A stretch of 64,000 bases of DNA from Caulobacteraceae bacterium (GTDB lineage Bacteria > Pseudomonadota > Alphaproteobacteria > Caulobacterales > Caulobacteraceae): the NCBI GenBank assembly GCA_025352085.1, contig JANXUA010000029.1, forward strand, positions 1 to 64,000. The letters run 5' to 3'. The stretch's first letter is position 1; every line of letters starts with the position of its first letter. The notes under the pieces were generated by a model. That model searched no databases, had not been told where the DNA came from, and saw only the letters and a program-made list of their open reading frames with translations. The translations under genes were made by a program, and so were the position numbers. Positions 55,898 through 64,000 of this stretch are shown here, one piece after another.

Positions 55898-57937
55898 ATG
55901 CCCATAGCCAAGGTCAACGGCGTGGACGTCGAGTTCGAGAACGGCATGACCGTGCTGCAAGTCGCCGAACTCGCGGGCGAGGAGATTCCGCGCTTCTGCT
56001 ACCATGAACGGCTGTCGATCGCCGGCAATTGCCGGATGTGTCTGGTGGAAGTGAAGCCGGGGCCGCCCAAACCGCAGGCGTCGTGCGCCCTGCCGGCGGC
56101 CGAGGGCCAGGAGATCATCACCAACTCGCCGATGGTCAAGAAGGCCCGCGAAGGCGTGATGGAATTCTTGCTGATCAACCATCCGCTCGATTGCCCGATC
56201 TGCGACCAGGGCGGCGAGTGCGATCTACAGGACCAGTCGATCGGCTATGGGCGCGACGCCACGCGCTATGACGAAAACAAGCGCGCCGTCGAAGAAAAAT
56301 ACATGGGTCCGCTTATCAAGACGGTCATGACCCGCTGCATCCAGTGCACCCGCTGCGTACGCTTTATCACCGAGGTGGCCGGGGTATCGGAAATCGGCCT
56401 GATTTCGCGCGGCGAGGATGTGGAGATCACCACCTATCTTGACTCCGCGGTGATGAGCGAACTGTCGGCTAATGTGATCGACCTGTGCCCCGTCGGCGCG
56501 CTGACCTCCAAACCCTACGCCTTCAACGCCCGGCCATGGGAGCTGACCAAGACCGAGAGCGTCGATGTCATGGATGCGCTCGGAAGCGCCATCCGCATCG
56601 ACGCGCGCGGCCCGGCGGTGCTGCGCGTGTTGCCGCGCACCAACGACGCGGTCAACGAGGAGTGGATCAGCGACAAGACCCGTTACGCTTGTGATGGCCT
56701 CTCTCGTCAACGCCTGGACAGGCCGATGATCCGGGTCAAGGGCAAGCTGCAACCGGCGAGTTGGTCGGAGGCCTTTGCATTGGTCGCGGCGCGGATCATG
56801 GCGGCCAAGCTGGAAAGGATCGGCGCCATCGCCGGCGATCTGCAGGACGCCGAATCGATGAAGGCGACGCTGGATCTGTTCCGATCGCTGGGCGTGGCCA
56901 ACCTAGATTGTCGCCAGGACGGGGTGAAGCTGGGCGCCGGACCGCGCGAATCCTGGCTGTTCAACTCGACCCTCGCCGGGATCGACGAGGCGGACGCCTT
57001 GATGATTATCGGCGCCAATCCGAGGCTAGAAGCGCCGGTGCTCAATGCGCGCATCCGCCGGCGCTGGCTATCGGGCAAGCTTCTGGTGGGCGTGATCGGA
57101 GAACGGGCCGATCTTGGCTATGACTATAACTATTTGGGCGCGGGACCCGACGCGATCGGCCAATTTGTCAAACAAGGCGCGATTTCAAAGCAGAAGCCGG
57201 CTTTCCTGATTGGACAAGGCGCGCTCGGTCGGGACGACGGCGCTGCGGTGCTGAAACTCATCGGCGAGGCGGCCAAGGCGCTGGGCGTCGTGCGTGAGGG
57301 TTGGAACGGCTGGAACGTGCTGCATACGGCCGCGGCGCGGGTCGGCGGGCTGGATATGGGCTTCATCCCCGGCCAAGACGGTCTGTGCGCCCGCGACATG
57401 ACCGCCAAGGGCGCCCTGGACGTCCTCTTCCTGTTGGGGGTCGACGAGCTCGATCTGGGTAAGACCGACGCCTTCGTGGTCTATCTGGGTACGCACGGCG
57501 ACGCCGGCGCCCACCGCGCCGACGTGATCCTGCCGGGCGCCGACTATACCGAGAAGCCAGGTCTCTACGTGAACACGGAAGGCCGGGTGCAGCGTGGCGA
57601 GCGGGCGGTGTTCCCCAAGGGCGAGGCCAAGGAAGACTGGACCATTCTGCGCGCCCTGTCGGAACATCTGGGCGCGAAGCTGCCCTATGACACGCTGGAT
57701 CAACTGCGTGGCAAGCTGTTCGCCGATCATCCGACCTTCGGCCAGATCGATTTTGCGCCAGGCTCGATCCCGGCGGCGCTGGATCTCGCCAAGCTCGGCG
57801 CCAAGGGCAAGGTCGGCGACGCGCCGTTCGCGAGCCCGATCAAGGCCTTCCATCTCACCAATCCCATCGCGCGGGCCAGCGTGACCATGGCCGAGTGCGC
57901 CGCCCTCACGGCGGGCCTGAAACACGCGGCGGAGTAG
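55898..57937 (+). CDS. nuoG: NADH-quinone oxidoreductase subunit G
   Basis: A 679-residue iron-sulfur subunit. The N-terminal ferredoxin part has [19 protein letters not shown] (cluster N1b), then [20 protein letters not shown] (N4 region and N5) and [16 protein letters not shown]. The C-terminal part is the molybdopterin-oxidoreductase-like region, without cofactor. It is the usual length for alphaproteobacterial NuoG. It starts 56 bases after nuoF. Confidence 0.96.
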   Translation: MPIAKVNGVDVEFENGMTVLQVAELAGEEIPRFCYHERLSIAGNCRMCLVEVKPGPPKPQASCALPAAEGQEIITNSPMVKKAREGVMEFLLINHPLDCPICDQGGECDLQDQSIGYGRDATRYDENKRAVEEKYMGPLIKTVMTRCIQCTRCVRFITEVAGVSEIGLISRGEDVEITTYLDSAVMSELSANVIDLCPVGALTSKPYAFNARPWELTKTESVDVMDALGSAIRIDARGPAVLRVLPRTNDAVNEEWISDKTRYACDGLSRQRLDRPMIRVKGKLQPASWSEAFALVAARIMAAKLERIGAIAGDLQDAESMKATLDLFRSLGVANLDCRQDGVKLGAGPRESWLFNSTLAGIDEADALMIIGANPRLEAPVLNARIRRRWLSGKLLVGVIGERADLGYDYNYLGAGPDAIGQFVKQGAISKQKPAFLIGQGALGRDDGAAVLKLIGEAAKALGVVREGWNGWNVLHTAAARVGGLDMGFIPGQDGLCARDMTAKGALDVLFLLGVDELDLGKTDAFVVYLGTHGDAGAHRADVILPGADYTEKPGLYVNTEGRVQRGERAVFPKGEAKEDWTILRALSEHLGAKLPYDTLDQLRGKLFADHPTFGQIDFAPGSIPAALDLAKLGAKGKVGDAPFASPIKAFHLTNPIARASVTMAECAALTAGLKHAAE

Positions 57938-57942
57938 GGGGC

Positions 57943-59025
57943 ATGAATGAATTTTGGGCGTGGTTAGTCGCATTCTTCACGAGTTGGCCGGTCGTCACCG
58001 TGTTGCAAATCCTCGCTGTTCTAATCTGGCTCCTCTTGTCCGAGGCCTTCTTCCTGCTGGCTGACCGCAAGATCTGGGCCGGGGTGCAGATGCGCAAGGG
58101 CCCCAACGTGGTCGGCCCGTTCGGCCTGCTGCAGTCATTCGCCGACCTCATCAAATTCGTGCTCAAGGAAATTGTCGTCCCGTCAGGGTCGGACAAGTTC
58201 GTGTTTTTGCTGGCGCCGGTGATCAGCTTCACCCTGGCCTTCGGCGCCTGGGCGGTAATCCCGCTCGCGCCTGGCTGGGTGGTGTCCAACATCAATGTCG
58301 GCGTGCTCTATCTTTTCGCCATCTCGTCGCTCGGCGTCTACGGCATCATCATGGGCGGCTGGGCGTCGAATTCGAAATACCCCTTTCTCGGCAGCCTGCG
58401 TTCGGCGGCGCAGATGGTCAGCTACGAGGTCTCGATCGGGTTCGTGATCGTCACCGTGATCCTCTTGTCCGGGTCGCTCAATCTGCAGACCATCGTCGCA
58501 AAACAGGCCGGCGGGTTCTGGAACTGGAATATTCTGGGCGGCGGCGGGTGGAAGAACCTGCCGGCGGCCTTGGTGATGATCCCGATGTCGGTGGTGTTTT
58601 TCATCTCGTCTTTGGCCGAAACCAATCGCCCGCCGTTCGATCTGCCGGACGCGGAGTCCGAACTCGTCGCCGGCTATCAGGTGGAATACTCCTCCACCCC
58701 GTTCCTCCTCTTCATGATCGCCGAGCTGTGCAGCATCCTTTTGATGTGCGCCATGATCAGCGTTCTCTTCTTTGGCGGCTGGCAGGCGCCGTTCCCGACA
58801 CCATTCACCGCCGCATGGGCGCCGACCTGGGTCAGTTTGTTTGGCTTCTTCTGGCTCTGGATCAAGATCATTTTCTTCTTCTTCCTGTTCGCCATGGTGA
58901 AGGCCATCGTCCCGCGCTACCGCTATGATCAGCTCATGCGCCTCGGCTGGAAGGTATTCTTGCCGCTGTCGATCGCCTCGGTGGTGCTGATCGGGGCCTG
59001 GCGCGTGTTCGGGCCGGGGGCGTGA
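57943..59025 (+). CDS. nuoH: NADH-quinone oxidoreductase subunit H
   Basis: A 360-residue membrane subunit with eight helices that connects to the peripheral arm and helps form the quinone chamber. Signature [21 protein letters not shown] near residue 37 and [20 protein letters not shown] near 230. ATG 57943 is chosen, with AGGGGGC before it; the frame upstream to 57895 belongs to nuoG in another phase. Confidence 0.96.
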   Translation: MNEFWAWLVAFFTSWPVVTVLQILAVLIWLLLSEAFFLLADRKIWAGVQMRKGPNVVGPFGLLQSFADLIKFVLKEIVVPSGSDKFVFLLAPVISFTLAFGAWAVIPLAPGWVVSNINVGVLYLFAISSLGVYGIIMGGWASNSKYPFLGSLRSAAQMVSYEVSIGFVIVTVILLSGSLNLQTIVAKQAGGFWNWNILGGGGWKNLPAALVMIPMSVVFFISSLAETNRPPFDLPDAESELVAGYQVEYSSTPFLLFMIAELCSILLMCAMISVLFFGGWQAPFPTPFTAAWAPTWVSLFGFFWLWIKIIFFFFLFAMVKAIVPRYRYDQLMRLGWKVFLPLSIASVVLIGAWRVFGPGA

Positions 59026-59055
59026 CTCCGATTTGCCAGGTGAGGTAGGGCGACC

Positions 59056-59547
59056 ATGTTCCAGCGCATCAGACAAGCCATCAGGGGCGCGGCCCTCATG
59101 GATTTCATCGGGGCCTTTGGCCTGGGCATGAAATACATGATCCGGCCCAAGGCGACCGTGCTTTATCCCAATGAGCGCGGCCCGCAATCGCCCAGATTCC
59201 GGGGCGAGCACGCTCTGCGCCGCTATCCCAACGGCGAAGAGCGCTGCATCGCCTGCAAACTGTGTGAGGCGATCTGCCCGGCTCAGGCCATCACCATTGA
59301 AGCGGAACCCCGAGACGACGGCTCGCGGCGCACCACCCGCTATGACATCGACATGGTCAAATGTATCTATTGCGGCCTGTGCCAGGAGGCCTGCCCGGTG
59401 GACGCCATCGTCGAGGGCCCCAACACCGAGTTCGCGGTCGAAACCCGCGAGGAACTCTATTACGACAAGGCCCGCCTGCTGGATAACGGCGATCGGTGGG
59501 AGCGCCAGATCGCCAGGAATTTGGAACTCGACGCGCCCTATCGCTAG
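59056..59547 (+). CDS. nuoI: NADH-quinone oxidoreductase subunit I
   Basis: A 163-residue ferredoxin-like subunit that carries clusters N6a and N6b. Two eight-residue-type motifs, [12 protein letters not shown] and [12 protein letters not shown], are complete. Basic N-terminus for membrane contact. GGTGAGGTAGGGCGACC lies upstream of ATG 59056. Confidence 0.97.
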   Translation: MFQRIRQAIRGAALMDFIGAFGLGMKYMIRPKATVLYPNERGPQSPRFRGEHALRRYPNGEERCIACKLCEAICPAQAITIEAEPRDDGSRRTTRYDIDMVKCIYCGLCQEACPVDAIVEGPNTEFAVETREELYYDKARLLDNGDRWERQIARNLELDAPYR

Positions 59548-59625
59548 GCGCGTTTCATACGCTAGAACACGGGCGCGATTCCGAGGCGACCCGCCTAAAC
59601 GAACGACGGAGAGCTGACGAACCCC

Positions 59626-60243
59626 ATGGTGCTGCAGGCCATCGCCTTTTACCTGCTCGCGGCGACTACCTTGGTTGCCGGCGTGGCCGTGATTTCCGCG
59701 CGAAATCCGGTGCACTCGGTGCTGTTCCTGATCACCGCCTTCTTTTCCGCCGCCGGCCTGTTCGTGCTCCTGGGCGCCGAGTTCCTGGCGATGATCCTGA
59801 TGGTGGTCTACGTCGGCGCCGTCGCGGTCCTCTTCCTGTTTGTGGTGATGATGCTGGACGTCGATTTCGTCGCCCTGCGCCAGGGGTTCGCGCGCTATTT
59901 GCCGATCGGGGCGCTAGTGGCGGGGTTACTCACTATCGAGATGATTTTCGTGGTTTGGACAGTCGCCCACTCCGGCGCGGCGTCGAAATCCACCGGTCCG
60001 GCCACGCCCATGCCAAACGTCACCAATGTCGAGGCGATCGGCCGGGTGCTCTACACCGACTATGTGTATTTCTTCCAGGCCGCCGGCCTGGTGCTGCTGG
60101 TCGCCATGATCGGCGCCATCGTGCTGACCCTCAAGCATCGCGAGGGCGTGCGCCGCCAGGATATCGCCGCCCAGGTCGCCCGCACCCCCGCCGCCGGCAT
60201 GCGTATGGTGTCGATCAAGTCCGGCGAGGGGATCGACGAATGA
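59626..60243 (+). CDS. nuoJ: NADH-quinone oxidoreductase subunit J
   Basis: A 205-residue membrane subunit with five helices. Signature [20 protein letters not shown] near residue 25 and [21 protein letters not shown] near 55 (the conserved pi-bulge helix). The 78-base gap after nuoI contains no clear signal. It overlaps nuoK by ATGA. Confidence 0.96.
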   Translation: MVLQAIAFYLLAATTLVAGVAVISARNPVHSVLFLITAFFSAAGLFVLLGAEFLAMILMVVYVGAVAVLFLFVVMMLDVDFVALRQGFARYLPIGALVAGLLTIEMIFVVWTVAHSGAASKSTGPATPMPNVTNVEAIGRVLYTDYVYFFQAAGLVLLVAMIGAIVLTLKHREGVRRQDIAAQVARTPAAGMRMVSIKSGEGIDE

Positions 60244-60548
60244 TCATCGGTCTCTTTCACTATCTGGCGGTCGCAGCCGCGCTGTTCACCATCGGGGTGC
60301 TGGGCATTTTCGTGAACCGCAAGAATGTGATCGTCATCCTGATGTCGATCGAGCTGATCCTGCTGGGGGTGACCATCAATCTGGTGGCGTTCTCGACCTT
60401 CCTGCATGACGTGGTGGGCCAGATATACGCCCTGTTCGTGCTGACCGTCGCCGCCGCCGAGGCCGCCGTGGGACTCGCCATTCTGGTCACCTTCCATCGC
60501 GTGCGCGGCAATATCGCCGTCGACGACGCATCGGTCATGAAAGGGTAG
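60240..60548 (+). CDS. nuoK: NADH-quinone oxidoreductase subunit K
   Basis: A 102-residue, three-helix antiporter-like subunit. The conserved Glu of helix 2 is in [15 protein letters not shown] and the second in [16 protein letters not shown] 60240 is chosen because it gives the exact family length and the ATGA overlap with nuoJ; the open frame upstream to 59496 is a shadow. Confidence 0.96.
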   Translation: MIIGLFHYLAVAAALFTIGVLGIFVNRKNVIVILMSIELILLGVTINLVAFSTFLHDVVGQIYALFVLTVAAAEAAVGLAILVTFHRVRGNIAVDDASVMKG

Positions 60549-60562
60549 GGGGCGCCTTTTCC

Positions 60563-62584
60563 ATGACACCCCAGCTCCTCGTCACCCTGCTCGTCTTCGC
60601 ACCGTTTGCCGGCGCGTGCATCGTCGGCGCCTTGGGCAAGCGGATCGGCGATACACCGTCGATGGCCATCACCACCGGTCTTTTGTTTGTCGCCTGCGCC
60701 TTATCGTGGACCACCTTCATCGGTGTGGTGGGCGGCGGCATGCCGGCGCATTTCACCGCGACCGTTGCGCCATTCATCGACGTCGGGACCTTCAAATCGG
60801 CTTGGTCGGTGCGGATCGACACGCTTTCGGCGGTCATGCTGGTCGTGGTGACGACGGTTTCGGCCCTCGTTCACCTTTATAGCTGGGGCTATATGGCCGA
60901 GGACGAAGGCAAGCCGCGCTTCTTCGCCTATCTGTCTTTCTTCACCTTCGCCATGCTCGCCTTGGTCACCGCCACCGACTTCATGCAGCTGTTCTTCGGC
61001 TGGGAAGGCGTGGGCCTGGCCAGCTATCTCCTGATCGGCTTTTGGCATCACAAGGCCACCGCCAACGCCGCGGCGATCAAGGCGTTCGTGGTCAATCGGG
61101 TCGGCGACGTCGGCTTCGCGCTGGGCATCATGACTGTCTATTGGGCGTTCGGAACCATCCGCTTTGCCGAGATATTTCCGCAGGTGGCCGGCCACACCCA
61201 TCTGGCGTGGAGCTTCGCGGGCCGGTCCTGGCCACTGGTCGATCTGGCCTGTGTGCTTCTCTTCATCGGCGCCATGGGCAAGTCAGCGCAGTTTTTCCTG
61301 CACACCTGGCTGCCCGACGCCATGGAAGGCCCGACGCCGGTGTCCGCCCTGATTCACGCCGCGACCATGGTGACGGCGGGGGTCTATATGGTCTGCCTGC
61401 TCTCGCCGATGTTCGAATTCGCCCCCGTCGCGCGGCACGTCGTCACCATCATCGGCGCGGTGACGGCTCTCTTCGCCGCGACCGTCGGTCTCGCGCAGAA
61501 CGACATCAAGCGGGTGATCGCCTATTCGACCTGTTCTCAACTGGGCTACATGTTCTTCGCCGCGGGCGTGGGCGCCTATCACGCGGCCATGTTCCACCTC
61601 TTTACGCACGCCTTCTTCAAGGCCCTGCTGTTCCTGTCGGCCGGATCGGTCATCGTCGGCATGCACCACGAGCAGGACATGCGCAAAATGGGCGCCCTGT
61701 GGAAGCTGATGCCGATCACCTACGGCGTGATGGTGATCGGCACCCTGGCGATCACCGGCGTAGGCATTCCGGGGATCGATCTGGGATTTGCCGGCTTCTA
61801 TTCCAAGGACGCCATCATCAACGCCGCCTTCCTGGCCGGCGGGAGCGACGGGATTTCCTATTTCGCCTTCGTCGTGGGCCTGCTCGCGGCGGGCCTCACC
61901 TCGTTCTATTCCTGGCGCCTGATCTTCATGACCTTTCACGGCCACGCCAAATGGGCCGATGACCGCCGCGCGCACGATGCGCATGCGGCCTACAATCACG
62001 GCCACGACGATCACGCTCATGGCCATACGCCGCACGAGAGCCCATGGGTGATGCTGGTTCCGCTGGCGGCTCTCGCCGTCGGCGCCGTCTTCGCCGGCGG
62101 CGTGTTCGCCGAACAGTTCATCGGCCCGGACAAGGCTCAGTTCTGGCGCGGCGCGATCACCAGCGCTCCGATCGCCACCGGAGCGGCGGCGGTTCTTCCG
62201 GCGTGGGAGGTGTGGGCGCCGCTGGCGGTGACGGCGCTGGGTCTATTCGGAGCCTGGTATGTCTATGTCCGCCACGAAGGCATGGGCGCGCGGATCGCGG
62301 CGCGGAAGGGACCGACCTGGGCGCTTCTCTATAACAAATGGTATTTCGACGAGATCTACGACGCGACCTTCGTGCGCGGCGCGGCGCGGCTTGGCGATCT
62401 TTTCTGGAAAGTCGGCGACCAGCGTATCATCGACGGCCTCGGTCCCGATGGCGTTTCGGCGGCGTCCTACGCCGTCGGCAAGGCGACCGGCAAGGTTCAG
62501 ACCGGTTATGTTTATCACTATGCGTTCGTAATGCTGCTGGGCGTCGCCGGCCTGCTGTCGTTCGCTCTGTGGGCGTTCCACTAG
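60563..62584 (+). CDS. nuoL: NADH-quinone oxidoreductase subunit L
   Basis: A 673-residue proton-pumping antiporter-like subunit. Motifs [18 protein letters not shown] (conserved Glu), [33 protein letters not shown] residues near 245-275 (Lys) and [18 protein letters not shown] His-rich hydrophilic stretch ([18 protein letters not shown]) sits near residue 475, between helices; long C-terminal helix expected. Confidence 0.96.
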   Translation: MTPQLLVTLLVFAPFAGACIVGALGKRIGDTPSMAITTGLLFVACALSWTTFIGVVGGGMPAHFTATVAPFIDVGTFKSAWSVRIDTLSAVMLVVVTTVSALVHLYSWGYMAEDEGKPRFFAYLSFFTFAMLALVTATDFMQLFFGWEGVGLASYLLIGFWHHKATANAAAIKAFVVNRVGDVGFALGIMTVYWAFGTIRFAEIFPQVAGHTHLAWSFAGRSWPLVDLACVLLFIGAMGKSAQFFLHTWLPDAMEGPTPVSALIHAATMVTAGVYMVCLLSPMFEFAPVARHVVTIIGAVTALFAATVGLAQNDIKRVIAYSTCSQLGYMFFAAGVGAYHAAMFHLFTHAFFKALLFLSAGSVIVGMHHEQDMRKMGALWKLMPITYGVMVIGTLAITGVGIPGIDLGFAGFYSKDAIINAAFLAGGSDGISYFAFVVGLLAAGLTSFYSWRLIFMTFHGHAKWADDRRAHDAHAAYNHGHDDHAHGHTPHESPWVMLVPLAALAVGAVFAGGVFAEQFIGPDKAQFWRGAITSAPIATGAAAVLPAWEVWAPLAVTALGLFGAWYVYVRHEGMGARIAARKGPTWALLYNKWYFDEIYDATFVRGAARLGDLFWKVGDQRIIDGLGPDGVSAASYAVGKATGKVQTGYVYHYAFVMLLGVAGLLSFALWAFH

Positions 62585-62585
62585 G

Positions 62586-64000
62586 ATGGCCGGTATTCTC
62601 TCGCTCACCAGCTTCGCGCCGCTGATCGGCGTGACGGCCATCCTGCTGTTGCGGATGTTCGCCAAGGCGGAGGACGCGGGCACGGTCACGGCGACCAAGT
62701 GGATCACGCTTCTGACGACCCTGGTGACGCTGGCCCTATCGACCCTGCTGGTCGCCAAATTCGATCCCAGCCAGGCTGGTTTCCAATTTGTTGAGGACAA
62801 GCCCTGGTTCGCGGGCCTGCACTATCACATGGGCATTGACGGGATTTCGGTCCTCTTCGTGCTTTTGACGGCATTTCTCCTGCCGATTTGCATCATCGCC
62901 TCCTGGAAATCGATCGAGACCCGCGTGGTCGAGTATATGATCGCCTTCCTGGTGCTCGAGAGCCTGGTGATCGGGGTGTTCTGCGCCCTCGATCTGCTGG
63001 TGTTCTACCTGTTCTTCGAGGCCCAACTGATCCCGATGTTCCTGATTATTGGCATCTGGGGCGGCAAGCGACGGGTCTACGCCGCGTTCAAATTTTTCCT
63101 CTACACCCTGCTGGGCTCGGTGCTGATGCTGGCGGCGATCCTGGCCATGATCGGCATCGCCCATACCTCGTCCATTCCCGAATTGATGACCTACAAGTTC
63201 TCAGCCGGCGTGCAGACCTGGCTGTGGCTGGCCTTCTTTGCGTCGTTCGCGGTGAAGATGCCGATGTGGCCGGTGCACACCTGGCTGCCCGACGCCCACG
63301 TCGAGGCGCCCACCGCCGGTTCGGTGATCCTGGCCGGCATCCTCCTGAAGATGGGCGGCTACGGCTTCATGCGCTTTTCGCTGCCGATGTTTCCGCACGC
63401 CAGCCTTCAGTTCACACCGCTGATCTTCGCCCTGTCGGTGATCGCCATCGTCTACACCTCGCTAGTTGCTTACCGGCAGACTGATATGAAGAAGCTAATC
63501 GCCTATTCGTCGGTGGCGCACATGGGCTTTGTGACCATGGGCATATTCTCCGGCACCTTACAGGGCGAACAGGGGGCCTTGTTCCAGATGCTCAGCCACG
63601 GCCTGATCTCTGGCGCCCTCTTCCTGTGCGTCGGCGTGGTCTATGACCGCATGCACACCCGCGAGATTGCTTTCTACGGGGGGGTGGTGAAGCTGATGCC
63701 GATCTACGCGGCGGTGTTCATGCTGTTCACCATGGGCAATGTCGGCCTACCAGGCACCAGCGGCTTTGTCGGCGAGATACTCACCCTGACCGGAACCTAT
63801 GGCGCGGCCACCTGGCCGGCGATTGTAGGCGCGACCGGCATGATCCTGTCGGCGGTCTACGCCCTGACCCTCTATCGCCGCATCGTGTTTGGCGAGATCA
63901 CCAATCCAGCCCTGAGCGAGATCACCGATATCGACGGCCGCGAAATCCTGATCTTCGCGCCGCTGATCATTGGAACCCTGCTCTTGGGCCTACATCCGAG
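62586..64000 (+). CDS. nuoM: NADH-quinone oxidoreductase subunit M (3' truncated by window end)
   Basis: The first 471 codons of the antiporter-like subunit M. Visible are [19 protein letters not shown] near residue 83, [17 protein letters not shown] with the conserved Glu, [20 protein letters not shown], and [18 protein letters not shown]. It starts one base after the nuoL stop codon. The gene continues beyond base 64000; nuoN is expected next. Confidence 0.95.
   Translation, partial: MAGILSLTSFAPLIGVTAILLLRMFAKAEDAGTVTATKWITLLTTLVTLALSTLLVAKFDPSQAGFQFVEDKPWFAGLHYHMGIDGISVLFVLLTAFLLPICIIASWKSIETRVVEYMIAFLVLESLVIGVFCALDLLVFYLFFEAQLIPMFLIIGIWGGKRRVYAAFKFFLYTLLGSVLMLAAILAMIGIAHTSSIPELMTYKFSAGVQTWLWLAFFASFAVKMPMWPVHTWLPDAHVEAPTAGSVILAGILLKMGGYGFMRFSLPMFPHASLQFTPLIFALSVIAIVYTSLVAYRQTDMKKLIAYSSVAHMGFVTMGIFSGTLQGEQGALFQMLSHGLISGALFLCVGVVYDRMHTREIAFYGGVVKLMPIYAAVFMLFTMGNVGLPGTSGFVGEILTLTGTYGAATWPAIVGATGMILSAVYALTLYRRIVFGEITNPALSEITDIDGREILIFAPLIIGTLLLGLHP

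Overview
The window is one continuous piece of a high-GC (about 63 %) alphaproteobacterial chromosome. Three things point to this class: a pyruvate dehydrogenase E1 beta subunit with its own N-terminal lipoyl domain; an iscR / cysteine desulfurase / sufBCDS / sufT / sufA operon; and the order rne, amiC, PBP1A, prfB, M23 peptidase/bactofilin, bcp, tyrS, anmK, suf. With the glnA-glnB and nuo blocks this resembles Caulobacterales and relatives, but the genus cannot be fixed from sequence reading alone. No transposase, phage module or CRISPR array was seen.

Layout. 1-5.8 kb: pyruvate dehydrogenase operon (pdhA truncated by the window edge, pdhB, a GFA-family gene, pdhC, glutathione peroxidase, lpd). 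5.8-10.2 kb: less conserved block with a GFA gene that has lost part of its core, two paralogous four-helix membrane proteins, an esterase and three orphan membrane or exported proteins. 10.2-14.7 kb: EthD protein, SDR, periplasmic cyclophilin, tRNA-Asp, DsbA-like lipoprotein, M48/TPR protease. 14.7-25.6 kb: RNase E, then a cell-wall block (AmiC amidase, PBP1A, RF2 with programmed frameshift, and a bactofilin gene between two paralogous M23 peptidase genes). 25.7-29.4 kb: bcp, tyrS, frameshifted anmK, alpha/beta hydrolase. 29.6-36.8 kb: Fe-S cluster assembly operon with an inserted VOC gene. 36.9-43.8 kb: small membrane protein, GST, enoyl-CoA hydratase, RhlE helicase, Nudix hydrolase, glnA, glnB, histidine phosphatase. 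43.8-50.6 kb: Nnr, an exported His-rich protein, asparagine synthetase without a normal start codon, a Gln-rich repeat lipoprotein and a sugar-nucleotide epimerase. 50.8-64 kb: complex I operon nuoA to nuoM, cut by the window edge, with one extra small membrane gene between nuoE and nuoF.

What stands out. A family of about 110-bp composite palindromic repeats occurs four times in intergenic positions and twice supplies the stop codon of the adjacent gene. Several genes carry lesions or unusual residues: anmK is frameshifted, the second GFA gene lacks its second zinc CxxC, an alpha/beta hydrolase has Asp at the nucleophile elbow, and asnB has ATC where its start codon should be. The best candidate for an under-described functional system is the bactofilin gene flanked by two membrane-anchored M23 peptidase genes. 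The exported His-rich and Gln-rich proteins and the extra gene in the nuo operon are secondary candidates.
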